From Massilia brevitalea (GTDB taxonomy: Bacteria > Pseudomonadota > Gammaproteobacteria > Burkholderiales > Burkholderiaceae_D), in assembly GCF_030711405.1 (NCBI RefSeq), contig NZ_JAULSI010000005.1:129416-193415 (forward strand): 64,000 nucleotides of DNA, in the 5' to 3' direction. This document shows, one piece after another, positions 19,501-28,073 of this stretch. How positions within the stretch are numbered: position 1 is the first letter of the stretch; the number at the start of each line of letters is the position of its first letter. The notes under the pieces are model-generated. The model had not been told where the DNA came from. It did not search any database and saw only the letters and a list, made by a program, of their open reading frames with translations. Both the position numbers and the translations under genes were made by a program.

Positions 19501-22500
19501 GCCGCTGTGGATACAGCAGGAAACCGGCCAGGCGCGCATACAGCTCGGCCTCGGCTTCGCTGGCGCCGAGCTGGCGCAGCAGGGCCTGATTCCAGGTCCA
19601 GGCCAGCTCAGGAACGGCGTCGGCCGTATCGCGATCCTGGTATTTTTGCACCAGACGCAGGGCTGCCTCGCGCGTCGCGGCGGCGCCCAGCACCAGGTCG
19701 GCCGTGGCTTCTTCGCCGGGCGCCAGCGCCAGCACGCGCCGGATCGCAAGGGCCGGCTCGGGCACGAAGCCGGCATGGCCGCCGAGGGCGCCGCCGTCGC
19801 GCACGGCGACCGGCAGCCCGTGGCCGGCGCCGGGTCCGAGGAAGTGGGCGCGGCTGGCCTCAAAAGAGGCGTCGGTCCCGTTCTCGGCCCGCATCAGGTG
19901 CAGCAGCCAGGGTGTTTGCTCTCCCGGCTCACGCGGCCGGCGCGTGCACAGGATGGCGCCGTGATCGGGCAGGATTTCGCTCTGCACGAAGACCGGGTCG
20001 GCTGCGGCCACGGACGGCGCCAGGGCCACCTCCGCGTAACTCGTCAACTCGATGGTACGTGCGCGCCCGGAGACGTTGCGGATGCGCAGGCGGCGCAGCA
20101 TGACGTCGTCTTCCGGCGCCACCACGATTTCGGTGGCGAGCTCGATGCCGTGGTCGCGCCGGCGCAGCGTCACGCTCTCCTGTGCGAACACGGCCTCGTA
20201 CTGCTCGGGTTCGGCCAGCACCGGCCGCCAGGCATCGGTCCAGACCGCGCCGCTGTCGACGTCGCGCAGGTAGCAGACCAGGCCGCCCTCCTCGCTCGCC
20301 GCATCCGCACGCCAGCGCGTCAGGTCGACATCGTGCCAGCGATTCCAGCCGGCGCCGTCGCCCGTCACCAGCGCGTGGTAGCGCCCGTTCGACAGCAGCT
20401 GTACTTGCGGCTGGGCCGCACCCGGACGCGTGAGGGAACGGACCGACGGCGGCGTGCGCACGGCCCCGGTCTCGTGGCGGGCCGCCCTGAAGGCGCCCGC
20501 CGCCGGCACGCGTTCCTGCAGCAGCGGCAGCGCCGCCCGGCACTGTGGGTCGGCCGCGAAGCGCTGCCGCATCGGGCCGCCGTGCAGCAGGCAGGATAGC
20601 GCCAGCAAGCCCATGCCCTGGTGCCGGGCCGTGAAGGCGCGCACCACGGCCTGGCGGCGGCCGCGCGGCAGGCGGGCGGCGGTGCAGTCGAGCGCCTCGT
20701 AGAAACCGTATTCGCCCAGGCAGCCCAGCTGCGCCAGGCGTTCCAGGTTGGCGCAGGACGCCTCCGGTTCCACCATCAGGCCCAGCATCGCCGCGTAGGG
20801 CGCTGCCACCAGGTCTTTATCCAGGCCGCGCCGCAGGCCCATGCCGGGCGCGCCAAAGGCACGGTTTTCGTAGTGCAGCGCGGCGTCGACGGCGTGGCAG
20901 GCGGATGCGGCCATCCCCCAGGGCATGGCGTGGCGGCGCGCATGCTCGGCCTGGACCCGCACCGCCGCGCGGCAGCTGCGCTCGAGCAGGGTGCCGTCCC
21001 AGGACGGCATCACCAGCAGCGGCGCCAGGTATTCGTCCAGCCCGCCGCTCCAGGACTGCAGCAGCTGCTCCCGGCCGACAAAGGCCAGCGGGCGGCCCAG
21101 GGCTTGCCAATGCGATGGCGGCAGCTGGCCCTGGGCGATGCCGAGAAAGCTGGCCAGGCGCGCTTCCGACGCCAGCAGCGCATGGCTCTCGCTGTCCAGG
21201 CGCTCCTCGGCGACGTGGTAGCCGACCGCCAGCAGGCCTTCCTTGCGCCGGTACAGCAAGCCGAAGTCCATGGCGCCGAAGGCGCGCGCCTGGCCGGCCA
21301 GCGCGGCGATTTCGTCCAGCCGCGCACGTGCCGTGGCCACGCCTTCTTCCACCAGGGCGGCCAGTGCGCGTGCAGAACCGTTGCCACTGCCGCCACTGCC
21401 AGCGGTCGGCGTGAACGCGGCCAGTTCGCGCAGTGTCGGGATGCGCGTCAGGCTGGCGTCGAGCACGTATTCGTGCACGGCGCGCATCCACGGCGCCAGC
21501 GCCAGCAGGTCGGCCTGGGCTGCGCGGCACTCGCCGTCCAGGCGCTCGCACCAGGTACGCAGGAGCGGGTCGGCATCCTCGGGCAGGGCTGCGCACAGCG
21601 CCGCGGCTGCACTGGCGGCCGCGCCCAGGCAGTCGGCCAGGCCCGGCAGGGTGTCGGCGTTGCGGCAGCTATCCGAGCCGAGCGCCGTGCGGCAGGCCGC
21701 CAGCGCTGCGCCACCCGTGGCCTGCGCCTGCGGCAACTCGTCGATCACCTGCAGCGTGGCGCGTGCGCCGGCAAGAAAGCGCACACCGGCGATCGGCTGG
21801 TCGGCCAGCTGTTCCAGGCCCACGGCCAGGGTCAGCAGGTGGCCGGCCAGGTTGCCGCTATCCGCCGTCGAGATGTAGGTCGGCTGCAGCGGCGCCAGGG
21901 TGCGCGTGTCGTATCCGGTATAGAAGTGGCCGCGGTGGCGCTCGAGCAGCGCCATGCTGTCGAAACCGGCGCGCACCCGCGCCAGCAGCGCGGAAGCCGG
22001 GATGAAGCCGAAATCCCAGGCCGCCAGGCTGGCCAGCAGCCCGAGGCCGATGGCGCCGGGCGAAGTGCGCGGCGTCACCATCGTGTGCGGGTGTTCCTGC
22101 AGGCTGTCGGGCGGCAGCCAGTTGTGCTGCGGGCCGGCCTGGGTTTCGAAGAAGCTCCAGGTGCGGCGCGCGATCCGGGCCAGGAACAGGGTCTGCGCCT
22201 CCGACATGCGTGGCGTGCGGCGCACGGCGGGCAGGCTGACCCACCAGGCCAGGATCGGCGACAGGAACCACAGCAGCAGCAAGGGCGCGGCGGCGAACAG
22301 CGCGAACGGATGGGCAAAGGTCAGCAGCAGCGCGGTGCCCACCGCCAGCGTCGGGGCAAACCACATGTTGCGCCAGTTCGCTTCGAGGTCGAGGCTGGAG
22401 CGCGCCAGGCTGGGCGCTTTCCATTCCAGCAGGCGGCGCCGCGAGACCAGCATGCGCCAGCTGCTGCGCGCGATGGCGTCCAGGCTGTACCAGGCTTCGT

Positions 22501-25225
22501 GCGGCAGGAAGGCGGTGCGCATCACCGCATGGCTGAGCGCATTGCGCGCGCCGCGCCACCAGTTGGCCAGGTGCTGGCGCCACAGCATGTCGTGCGGCCG
22601 GTCGCCCCAGGCGATGAACATGCCGAGGAAGGCCGGCAGGAAGAACACCGCCAGCGCCGCCGCGCTCCAGAACGCGGGTTCGGGCAGCAGCGACCAGCAC
22701 AGCACCAGGGTGGCGGCCAGGGTCGGCGCCACCAGGCTGCGGCGCAGCCGGTCGAACAGCTTCCAGCGCGCCAGCGGCGGCAAGGGGTTGGTCACGCGCT
22801 TGCCGCCTGGCGCGGGGACGCGCGTGCGCAGCCAGCCGGCCAGTTGCCAGTCGCCGCGGAGCCAGCGGTGGCGGCGGCCGACGTCGTCGCTGTAGCGCGC
22901 CGGGCAGGTTTCGTGCACCTCGACCGCGCCGGCCAGGCCGGCGCGCAGGTAGCAGCCCGCCAGCAGCTCGTGCGACAGCACCCGGCCTTCCGGCACCGCG
23001 CGGCCCAGCACGCGCTCCCAGGTGTCGACTTCGTAGATGCCCTGGCCGCTCCAGTCGCCCGCGCCGAACAGGTCCTGGTAGATATCGGATGCGCTGCGCG
23101 CGCCGGCGCTGGCCACCGGCGCGCCGCCGTGCAGGCGTTCGTAGCGCGAGGCGTCGGCGGCCGGCAGCGCAGGCGTCACGCGCGGCTGCAGCAGGCCGTG
23201 GCCGGCAATCACGCGACTGCCGCTGGCATCGAGCAGCGGCCGGTTCAGCGGGTGCGCCATGGCGGCCACCAGCTGGCGCCCGGCGTCGCGCGGCAGCTGG
23301 GTGGCGGGGTCGAGCAGGATCACGTAGCGCACCGCGCCCAGGTTGTCGGTTGCGCCTTCGATCACGGCGAAGGGTGTGCGTGTGCCGCCGCGCAGCAGCG
23401 CATGCAGGTCGGCCAGCGCGCCGCGCTTGCGTTCGCGGCCGATCCAGGCGCCCTCGCCTTCGCTCCAGCTGCGGGCGCGTTGCAGCAGCAGGAAAGGAGC
23501 GCTGTTATCGGCACCGGCATCGGCGCCGTAGCGCGCGTTCAGGGCGGCGATGGCGGCGCGCGCCTGCCCGGCCAGGCCGGCATCCTCGAACATGGTTTCG
23601 CGCGGTGCATCGGCGCCGTCGGCGAGCAGGCAAAAGCGCAGCTGCGGGTCGCGGTTGGCCAGGTAGCGCACCTCCATGCCGGCGCACAGGGCGGCGATCT
23701 TGTCCGCGCTGTCGAGCAGTGCCGGCACCACCACCAGCGTCTGGGCATCGGGCGGGATGCCGGCGCCACAATCCATGCGCGGCAGCGGCTGCGGACGCAC
23801 CAGGCGCGCCGTCATCAGGTTGACCAGCACCAGCGCCAGCTGGCTGGCGCCGAACACGGACAGCACGGCCAGCGCCAGCAGCAGCGGCATGCCGGCGCCG
23901 TCGAGGTAGGCGTGCACCAGCAGCGAGGCCGTGAACAGCAGCGTAAAGGCGCCGACCGCCCCCAGCCAGGACAGCAGCGGCCGGCGCCGCGCCGCCTGGC
24001 GCAAACCGGGCAGCACGCCGGCGCGCATGCGCAGCCGGGCGCGCAGGGCCGGCTGGCCGTCGCCGACCAGGTAATGGCCGACGTGGCGCCGGCGCGCATC
24101 ACCTTCGGCCTCGGCTTCGTGTTCGGGAACGGCGCCGGCCAGGGCCAGGGCCTCGGCCGCCACCTCGGTTTCGCTGTGCAGGGACTGGCCCGCCAGCCGC
24201 GCCACCGCCTGGCGGTAGTGCTCGCGCGTGGCGGCGTCCATGCGACCGTAGGCGCCGCAGGGGTCGAGGCGCAGCGTGTGCTCGACCGCGCTCATGGTTT
24301 CGACGAATTCGCCCCAGTCGATGGCGGCCACCAGGCGCAGGCTGGCGATGCTGTTCGCAACCGATGCGCCGTCGGCGGCCTGGCCGGCGTCGTCCAGCCG
24401 CAGCTGGGCCTCGATGTTTGAGCCTTCGTCGGCCAGGCGTGCGCCGGTCCAATCGATCACCTGCGCCAGGGCGCCATCCCGGCCCTGCAGGCGGCGCGCC
24501 AGCTCGGCGACAAAGGCTGCGTCGAGCTGCACCGCGCGCGCCATGTCGGCCACCAGCAGGACCAGGTCGCCGGGGCGCTGGCCGGCCGTGGCGATCATGC
24601 GCTCGGCCCAGCCTCCGGCCAGCGCACGCTGCACGCGCTGGCGGTCGAGGCGCGCGGCGATGCGGCGCAGGTTGTCGACCAGCGCCAGGCGCAGCATCAC
24701 CGGCATCGCCCACAGCTCGTCCAGCACCAGGGGCGCGCCTTCCTGGTAGGCCGCGACGAAGCGCGCCAGGCTTTCCTGTTCCAGCCGGCCGTCGCCGTGC
24801 GACACGATTTCCAGCGCCAGCTGGTAGACGCGCGGCGCGCCGCCTGCCAGGCGCGGCAAGGCGCGGCTGCGCGCCGGCGGCAGCAGGTGCCGCGCGGCGC
24901 GCACGTGTTCGTCGACCAGGTAAAGATGATCGAGCAGGCAGGCGGCGCCGGGCGCCAGCGCTTCCCCGGACCTGGCGGCGCGCGCCAGGGCGGCGCCGGC
25001 CTGGGCGATGGCGGCGGCGTTCGCGGCTAGGCGCACCAGCAGGCGGTCCGGCGTGTCTTCCTGCGCCAGCTCATGGCGTGCGGCGAGCTGGCGGCCGTGC
25101 ACCGCCATCTGCGCCGCGCCGAACAGCTCCGCGCGCAGGGGCGCCTCGTCCGCGCGGTCGTACTCGCGGACAGGGTCATGCCCCGCGCGCAGGGCGGCGG
25201 GAAGGAGATGCGGTTCTTCGGTCAA
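16541..25225 (-). CDS. NdvB-like cyclic beta-1,2-glucan synthase
   Basis: A 2,894-residue inner-membrane enzyme, the usual length of cyclic beta-glucan synthases that make periplasmic osmoregulatory glucan. In order: an N-terminal region (1-390), membrane segments near 405-450, a GT84 glycosyltransferase (about 480-800; LLQPRVTPALP, IYQDLFG, RRHRWLRGDWQ), more membrane segments near 830-870 and 950-1000, a glycoamylase-like domain (about 1010-1300; TWSFFETQAGPQHNWLPPDS, TADSGNLAGHLLTL) and two GH94 phosphorylase-type regions. Several catalytic positions look changed: LLDPAT at D639-A641 where LDxDT is expected, SHELLAG (E753) for SHDLLEG, and GDWSEG (E2551) for GDWNDG. Activity is therefore uncertain. 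No symbol given because of this divergence. Confidence 0.85.
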   Translation of the reverse strand: MTEEPHLLPAALRAGHDPVREYDRADEAPLRAELFGAAQMAVHGRQLAARHELAQEDTPDRLLVRLAANAAAIAQAGAALARAARSGEALAPGAACLLDHLYLVDEHVRAARHLLPPARSRALPRLAGGAPRVYQLALEIVSHGDGRLEQESLARFVAAYQEGAPLVLDELWAMPVMLRLALVDNLRRIAARLDRQRVQRALAGGWAERMIATAGQRPGDLVLLVADMARAVQLDAAFVAELARRLQGRDGALAQVIDWTGARLADEGSNIEAQLRLDDAGQAADGASVANSIASLRLVAAIDWGEFVETMSAVEHTLRLDPCGAYGRMDAATREHYRQAVARLAGQSLHSETEVAAEALALAGAVPEHEAEAEGDARRRHVGHYLVGDGQPALRARLRMRAGVLPGLRQAARRRPLLSWLGAVGAFTLLFTASLLVHAYLDGAGMPLLLALAVLSVFGASQLALVLVNLMTARLVRPQPLPRMDCGAGIPPDAQTLVVVPALLDSADKIAALCAGMEVRYLANRDPQLRFCLLADGADAPRETMFEDAGLAGQARAAIAALNARYGADAGADNSAPFLLLQRARSWSEGEGAWIGRERKRGALADLHALLRGGTRTPFAVIEGATDNLGAVRYVILLDPATQLPRDAGRQLVAAMAHPLNRPLLDASGSRVIAGHGLLQPRVTPALPAADASRYERLHGGAPVASAGARSASDIYQDLFGAGDWSGQGIYEVDTWERVLGRAVPEGRVLSHELLAGCYLRAGLAGAVEVHETCPARYSDDVGRRHRWLRGDWQLAGWLRTRVPAPGGKRVTNPLPPLARWKLFDRLRRSLVAPTLAATLVLCWSLLPEPAFWSAAALAVFFLPAFLGMFIAWGDRPHDMLWRQHLANWWRGARNALSHAVMRTAFLPHEAWYSLDAIARSSWRMLVSRRRLLEWKAPSLARSSLDLEANWRNMWFAPTLAVGTALLLTFAHPFALFAAAPLLLLWFLSPILAWWVSLPAVRRTPRMSEAQTLFLARIARRTWSFFETQAGPQHNWLPPDSLQEHPHTMVTPRTSPGAIGLGLLASLAAWDFGFIPASALLARVRAGFDSMALLERHRGHFYTGYDTRTLAPLQPTYISTADSGNLAGHLLTLAVGLEQLADQPIAGVRFLAGARATLQVIDELPQAQATGGAALAACRTALGSDSCRNADTLPGLADCLGAAASAAAALCAALPEDADPLLRTWCERLDGECRAAQADLLALAPWMRAVHEYVLDASLTRIPTLRELAAFTPTAGSGGSGNGSARALAALVEEGVATARARLDEIAALAGQARAFGAMDFGLLYRRKEGLLAVGYHVAEERLDSESHALLASEARLASFLGIAQGQLPPSHWQALGRPLAFVGREQLLQSWSGGLDEYLAPLLVMPSWDGTLLERSCRAAVRVQAEHARRHAMPWGMAASACHAVDAALHYENRAFGAPGMGLRRGLDKDLVAAPYAAMLGLMVEPEASCANLERLAQLGCLGEYGFYEALDCTAARLPRGRRQAVVRAFTARHQGMGLLALSCLLHGGPMRQRFAADPQCRAALPLLQERVPAAGAFRAARHETGAVRTPPSVRSLTRPGAAQPQVQLLSNGRYHALVTGDGAGWNRWHDVDLTRWRADAASEEGGLVCYLRDVDSGAVWTDAWRPVLAEPEQYEAVFAQESVTLRRRDHGIELATEIVVAPEDDVMLRRLRIRNVSGRARTIELTSYAEVALAPSVAAADPVFVQSEILPDHGAILCTRRPREPGEQTPWLLHLMRAENGTDASFEASRAHFLGPGAGHGLPVAVRDGGALGGHAGFVPEPALAIRRVLALAPGEEATADLVLGAAATREAALRLVQKYQDRDTADAVPELAWTWNQALLRQLGASEAEAELYARLAGFLLYPQRLYPQRALRAEPAVASNGASRSGLQRCGISGTHPLVLASVGDAANLDFACQLLQAHAWWRMKGLHADLVLWLDSTDAALHDQARNLVASRVDAQAVACPGGVYVFSVDQLAQEEQAALQAAASVALRDGGGSLRDQLRRAETARSTLPPALQPDPQPEAWTVRTPEPAPPQLVLDNGIGGFSADGREYHIRTGPGQHTPAPWTNVLANPHFGSVVSESGAACTWRTDAPALQLTPRHTDPLRGPAGEAFYLRDEHTGVFWSPTALPAPSGGMYTTRHGFGYSVFEHTAQGIHSELTGFVPLDAPLKYSVFKLRNDSSAPRRLSLTGYVEWALGASRTQVVTGRDAASGALLAQDAGSASAAFFHLDAGNAAFTCDRIEFIGRGRNPMQPAAMLRAGLSGALGAGGDPCAALQLVFELQPGEQKELVFMLGASAGVHDVGELVQQHRGAAAAGAALDRLREHWHATLGALRIATPDPALDLLVNGWLPYQLIAGRMGAGGQGGQGFTGFGEGLQDAMALVHIRPQLLREQLLQAAAHQFVEGDVQHWWQPSGLRGARTRSSSDCLWLPLAACRYVAASGDMAVLDESIPWLEGPALQDAEASYVGTPAQSGEQGDLYEHCVRAIRHALRFGAHGLPLIGSGDWSEGLDRVGAAGGGESVWLGFFMAEVLGRFAELAERRADFGFATTCRAAGQVLAGRLEEHGWDGEWYRRGYFDDGAPLGSQANAEGRIDAATQSWSVLSGVASEERAARSMAALDAHLVQREHALVRLLDPPFDGAGPDPGAIRAWPPGMGENGGQSNEAAAWAAMAFARLGQGERAWNLLDMINPLQRTRTCDDAQRYRLEPYVAAESISAAAPHIGRAGGSWYTGSAGWMYRLIVESLLGIECEHAHQRGRKTGQAGDQLVLAPQLPCGWPGFRMEYRYRSTVYQIEVRFAEAGALLVDGREREGNVLDLADDGQRHRVELLVPRRHGPAMAAACEPTQSKSIT

Positions 25226-25403
25226 CAGTGGCCTCGAGTACGAATATAGGCGCCGCCCGTCGAGTCCGAAGACAGGACAGGCGGCGCACGTGTCAAGGCA
25301 TGCTAGAAGAACATCTGATGAGAAACCGTGCGCTAACGTACGCTGTGTTTCCGCAGGGCGGGCCAGTTGCTCCCTGTTTGCGCTCCGTTGAGCCCAGTTG
25401 CGC

Positions 25404-27368
25404 TCAATTACCTAGCAGGGCCAGCCCACCGGCAAGGTGCCAGACACGCTCGCGTCCCAGTCCCTGCAGGCATTGCAGCGCCTTCAGGCTGCGGTTGCCG
25501 CTGCGGCAGAAGAACAGCAGCGGACGCGCTTCGTCGCGCAGCCAGGCTGCATATTCGGCCAGGCGCGACAGCGGCAGGCTGTAGGCGGCGCGGCCCTGCA
25601 GCATCGGCGCGCCGGCCGCGTGCTCGCAGGCTTCGCGCACGTCGATCAGGAGCGCATCCGGGTGCTCGGCAAAGAAGTGTTTCAGGTGGCGGCGCGCCAG
25701 TTCGGCGGGCTTCTGTTCCACCGGCGGCGCCTGGATGCCCGCAGGCAGGCAGACGATGGCGCCGCCGGCGTCATGCGCATCCGCCGGCGTGTGCGCGAAC
25801 AGCAGGCGCGCCTGGCGCAGCACGCCGTCGTCAAGCGCGCCGAGCAGGTAGCCGCCGCCAGGACGCCGCACCAGCACGTCGCGCCCCAGGCGGAGCGCCG
25901 CGGCCGGCGCGCCGTCGGCCAGGCGCACCGTTTCGCCATCGGCCGGCCAGGCGCCGGCATCCACATCCGCATCGACCTGTGTGCACAAGGCTTCGGCACC
26001 GGGGCCGAGCGCTGCGCGCAAGCGGTAGCCGTGCCGCTGCAGCAGGGCCGCGGCGGTATCGGCCTGCGTCCCGGGCACGTCGATCGCCACGCAGTCGCCG
26101 CCTTCCGGGTCGAACACCAGCCAGCCGCCGTCAAGGCCGCAGTGGTACACGCCGGCGCGCCCGGCGCCGGAAGGCGAAGCCGCCAGCGGCTGCCTGCGCA
26201 GCGCTTCTCCGCAACGCGCGATGCGCGCGCAGGCCGCATCGACAAAGGCCTCGTCCAGCAGCGGCCCGACCGACAGGCGCACCGCGTTCGCGCAGCGCCA
26301 GGCCGGCAGCGCCATCGCCTCCAGCACATAGCTCGGCGCCGCCTTGGCCGCCGAGCAGGCGGAACCCGCGCTGACGCGGATGCCGGCGGCGTCGAACAAA
26401 TCGAGCAGGGCCTTGCCGGACAGGCCGGGCACGGCGAAATTGAGCGTGGTCGGCAGCGCGTGCTCGAAGGGGGTATTGAATGCGATCGCCGGGAAGGCCG
26501 CGTGCAGGGCCGCCGCCAGGCGTTCGCGCACGGCCAGCAGCTGCGCGTGGCTGCGGAAGGTGCAGCCCTCTTCCAGCGCGCGCAGGACGGCGCCGAGGGC
26601 GGCGATGCCGGCCATGTTCTCGGTGCCCGAGCGCTGCCCGGCTTCCTGGCCGCCGCCGCACATCAGCGGCGTGAACGGCGCGCCCGCGCGCACGTACAGC
26701 ATGCCGATGCCCTTCGGCGCATACAGCTTGTGGCCGGAGAACGGCGCGTAGTCGATGCGGGTGCGCTCCAGCGCCAGGGGCAGCTTGCCGAGCGCCTGCA
26801 CGCAGTCGACCATCCACAGCGCCGGGCTGGCGGTCTGTTCCAGCACCGCCGCGATGCCGTCCAGGTCGGACACCACGCCGCTTTCGTTGTTGGCCGCCAT
26901 GGTGCACAGGAAGGCCGTGCGCGGCGCCAGTTCGCGCAGCACATCGAGGCGGTGGCGGCCATCGCCGTCGACCGGCAGCGCCTGCAGGGTGAGGTCGGTG
27001 CCGAGGATGCGGTTCCAGTGCGCCAGGCTTTCCGGCACGGCCTTGTGCTCGGTGGCGCCGTACAGCAGCAGGTCGCCGCAAGCCTGGCCGGCGGCGCGCC
27101 GTTCGCGCACCGCGCACAGGGCCGACAGCACCGCGGTCTGGATGCCCTCGGTGGCGCCGCTGGTGAACATCACCCTGCCCGTCTCCGCACCCAGCACGCG
27201 CCGCGCCCGCGCCCGCGCATCGTCGAGGATCAGGCGCGCGCGCAGGCCGGCCGCATGGCTGCTGCTCGGATTCCCGAAATCGATCTCGAGGGCGGCGTGC
27301 GCCGCGGCGATGGCGGCCGTCAGCACGGGCGATGTGGCATTGGCGTCGAGGTAGAGTTCGGGGACCAT
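25404..27368 (-). CDS. cysteine desulfurase (NifS/IscS-like) fused to a rhodanese domain
   Basis: A 654-residue fusion. The PLP-dependent desulfurase (1-370) has D188 (MVDCVQ), K214 (FSGHKL, Schiff-base lysine), H108 (ATEHK) and a catalytic-loop C338 (SAGSACSAAK). A middle region (about 375-570) has no recognised domain. The C-terminal rhodanese (about 570-654) has an active-site Cys loop CRSGNRS (C621). It would extract sulfur from cysteine as a persulfide and pass it to its own rhodanese domain. I chose the ATG at 27368; no clear Shine-Dalgarno precedes it, and a TTG at 27413 is an alternative. Divergent from an Lrp-type regulator. Confidence 0.88.
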   Translation of the reverse strand: MVPELYLDANATSPVLTAAIAAAHAALEIDFGNPSSSHAAGLRARLILDDARARARRVLGAETGRVMFTSGATEGIQTAVLSALCAVRERRAAGQACGDLLLYGATEHKAVPESLAHWNRILGTDLTLQALPVDGDGRHRLDVLRELAPRTAFLCTMAANNESGVVSDLDGIAAVLEQTASPALWMVDCVQALGKLPLALERTRIDYAPFSGHKLYAPKGIGMLYVRAGAPFTPLMCGGGQEAGQRSGTENMAGIAALGAVLRALEEGCTFRSHAQLLAVRERLAAALHAAFPAIAFNTPFEHALPTTLNFAVPGLSGKALLDLFDAAGIRVSAGSACSAAKAAPSYVLEAMALPAWRCANAVRLSVGPLLDEAFVDAACARIARCGEALRRQPLAASPSGAGRAGVYHCGLDGGWLVFDPEGGDCVAIDVPGTQADTAAALLQRHGYRLRAALGPGAEALCTQVDADVDAGAWPADGETVRLADGAPAAALRLGRDVLVRRPGGGYLLGALDDGVLRQARLLFAHTPADAHDAGGAIVCLPAGIQAPPVEQKPAELARRHLKHFFAEHPDALLIDVREACEHAAGAPMLQGRAAYSLPLSRLAEYAAWLRDEARPLLFFCRSGNRSLKALQCLQGLGRERVWHLAGGLALLGN

Positions 27369-27428
27369 AATAAAAGTGAAATATCGGGCGGAGATCGTGT
27401 TATTGTTTAGCAATATGGTACGAATTTG

Positions 27429-27461
27429 TATAGAAGTGTTCGTTCTTAATTCGTTTCTATA
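27429..27461. promoter_or_regulatory. candidate operator between desulfurase and Lrp regulator
   Basis: TATAGAA (27429-27435) and TTCTATA (27455-27461) form perfect 7-bp arms with an AT-rich 19-bp centre in the 139-bp divergent gap. Lrp-family proteins bind such spaced dyads, and this one lies between the regulator and its likely target. It is a candidate only. Confidence 0.4.
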
Positions 27462-27507
27462 TCTCCAAAACTAAGTATGTTTGTTCTAATAGTGACATAT
27501 AAATAGA

Positions 27508-27993
27508 ATGAATTCACTAGACAAATTTGATTGTGCCATTCTGGCAGCGCTGCAGGCGGATGCAACGCTGTCGATCTCGGGCCTGAGCGAAAAAGTAGGA
27601 CTGTCGAGCACCCCGTGCTGGAAGCGCGTCAAGCGCCTCGAGGAAGATGGCTACATCGAAAGCCGGGTCACGATCGTCAACCGCCAGAAGGTCGGGCTGC
27701 CGGTCACGGTGTTCGTCAGCGTGCGCACCCGCGAGCACGACGAAAAGTGGCTCGAGCGCTTTGCCGCCGCCGTCACCGCCCTGCCCGAAGTGCTCGAGTT
27801 CCACCGCATGAGCGGCGACGTCGACTACCTGCTGAAAGTCGTCACCACCGACATCGAAGGCTACGACCGCTTCTACAAGAAACTGATCAAGGCCGCGCAA
27901 CTGAGCGGCGTGTCCTCGGCCTTCTCGATGGAGCAGATCAAGTACACCACCGCGCTGCCGCTGGAGCTGATCGCGCACGGCCTGCCGGCCTGA
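27508..27993 (+). CDS. Lrp/AsnC family transcriptional regulator
   Basis: A 161-residue Lrp/AsnC regulator with an N-terminal winged helix (about 5-60; ISGLSEKVGLSSTPCWKRVKRL is the HTH region) and a C-terminal RAM ligand-binding domain (about 70-150; GDVDYLLKVV). It is divergent from a cysteine desulfurase fusion. Divergent placement suggests it regulates that gene, possibly in response to cysteine, by analogy with Lrp-type cysteine regulators such as DecR; the ligand is inferred. Confidence 0.9.
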   Translation: MNSLDKFDCAILAALQADATLSISGLSEKVGLSSTPCWKRVKRLEEDGYIESRVTIVNRQKVGLPVTVFVSVRTREHDEKWLERFAAAVTALPEVLEFHRMSGDVDYLLKVVTTDIEGYDRFYKKLIKAAQLSGVSSAFSMEQIKYTTALPLELIAHGLPA

Positions 27994-28073
27994 ATCTCCG
28001 GCCCCGAAGGTCTGGAGGACCTGGCTCTTTTCATGCGATGATTGCAGCTGTTCGCAATCAAGGAGACAGGCTG

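Noticed and set aside
20621..24421. 1,266-codon plus-strand frame inside the glucan synthase
   Set aside because: Antisense shadow in high-GC DNA; low-complexity Arg/Ala/Gln composition and no domain.
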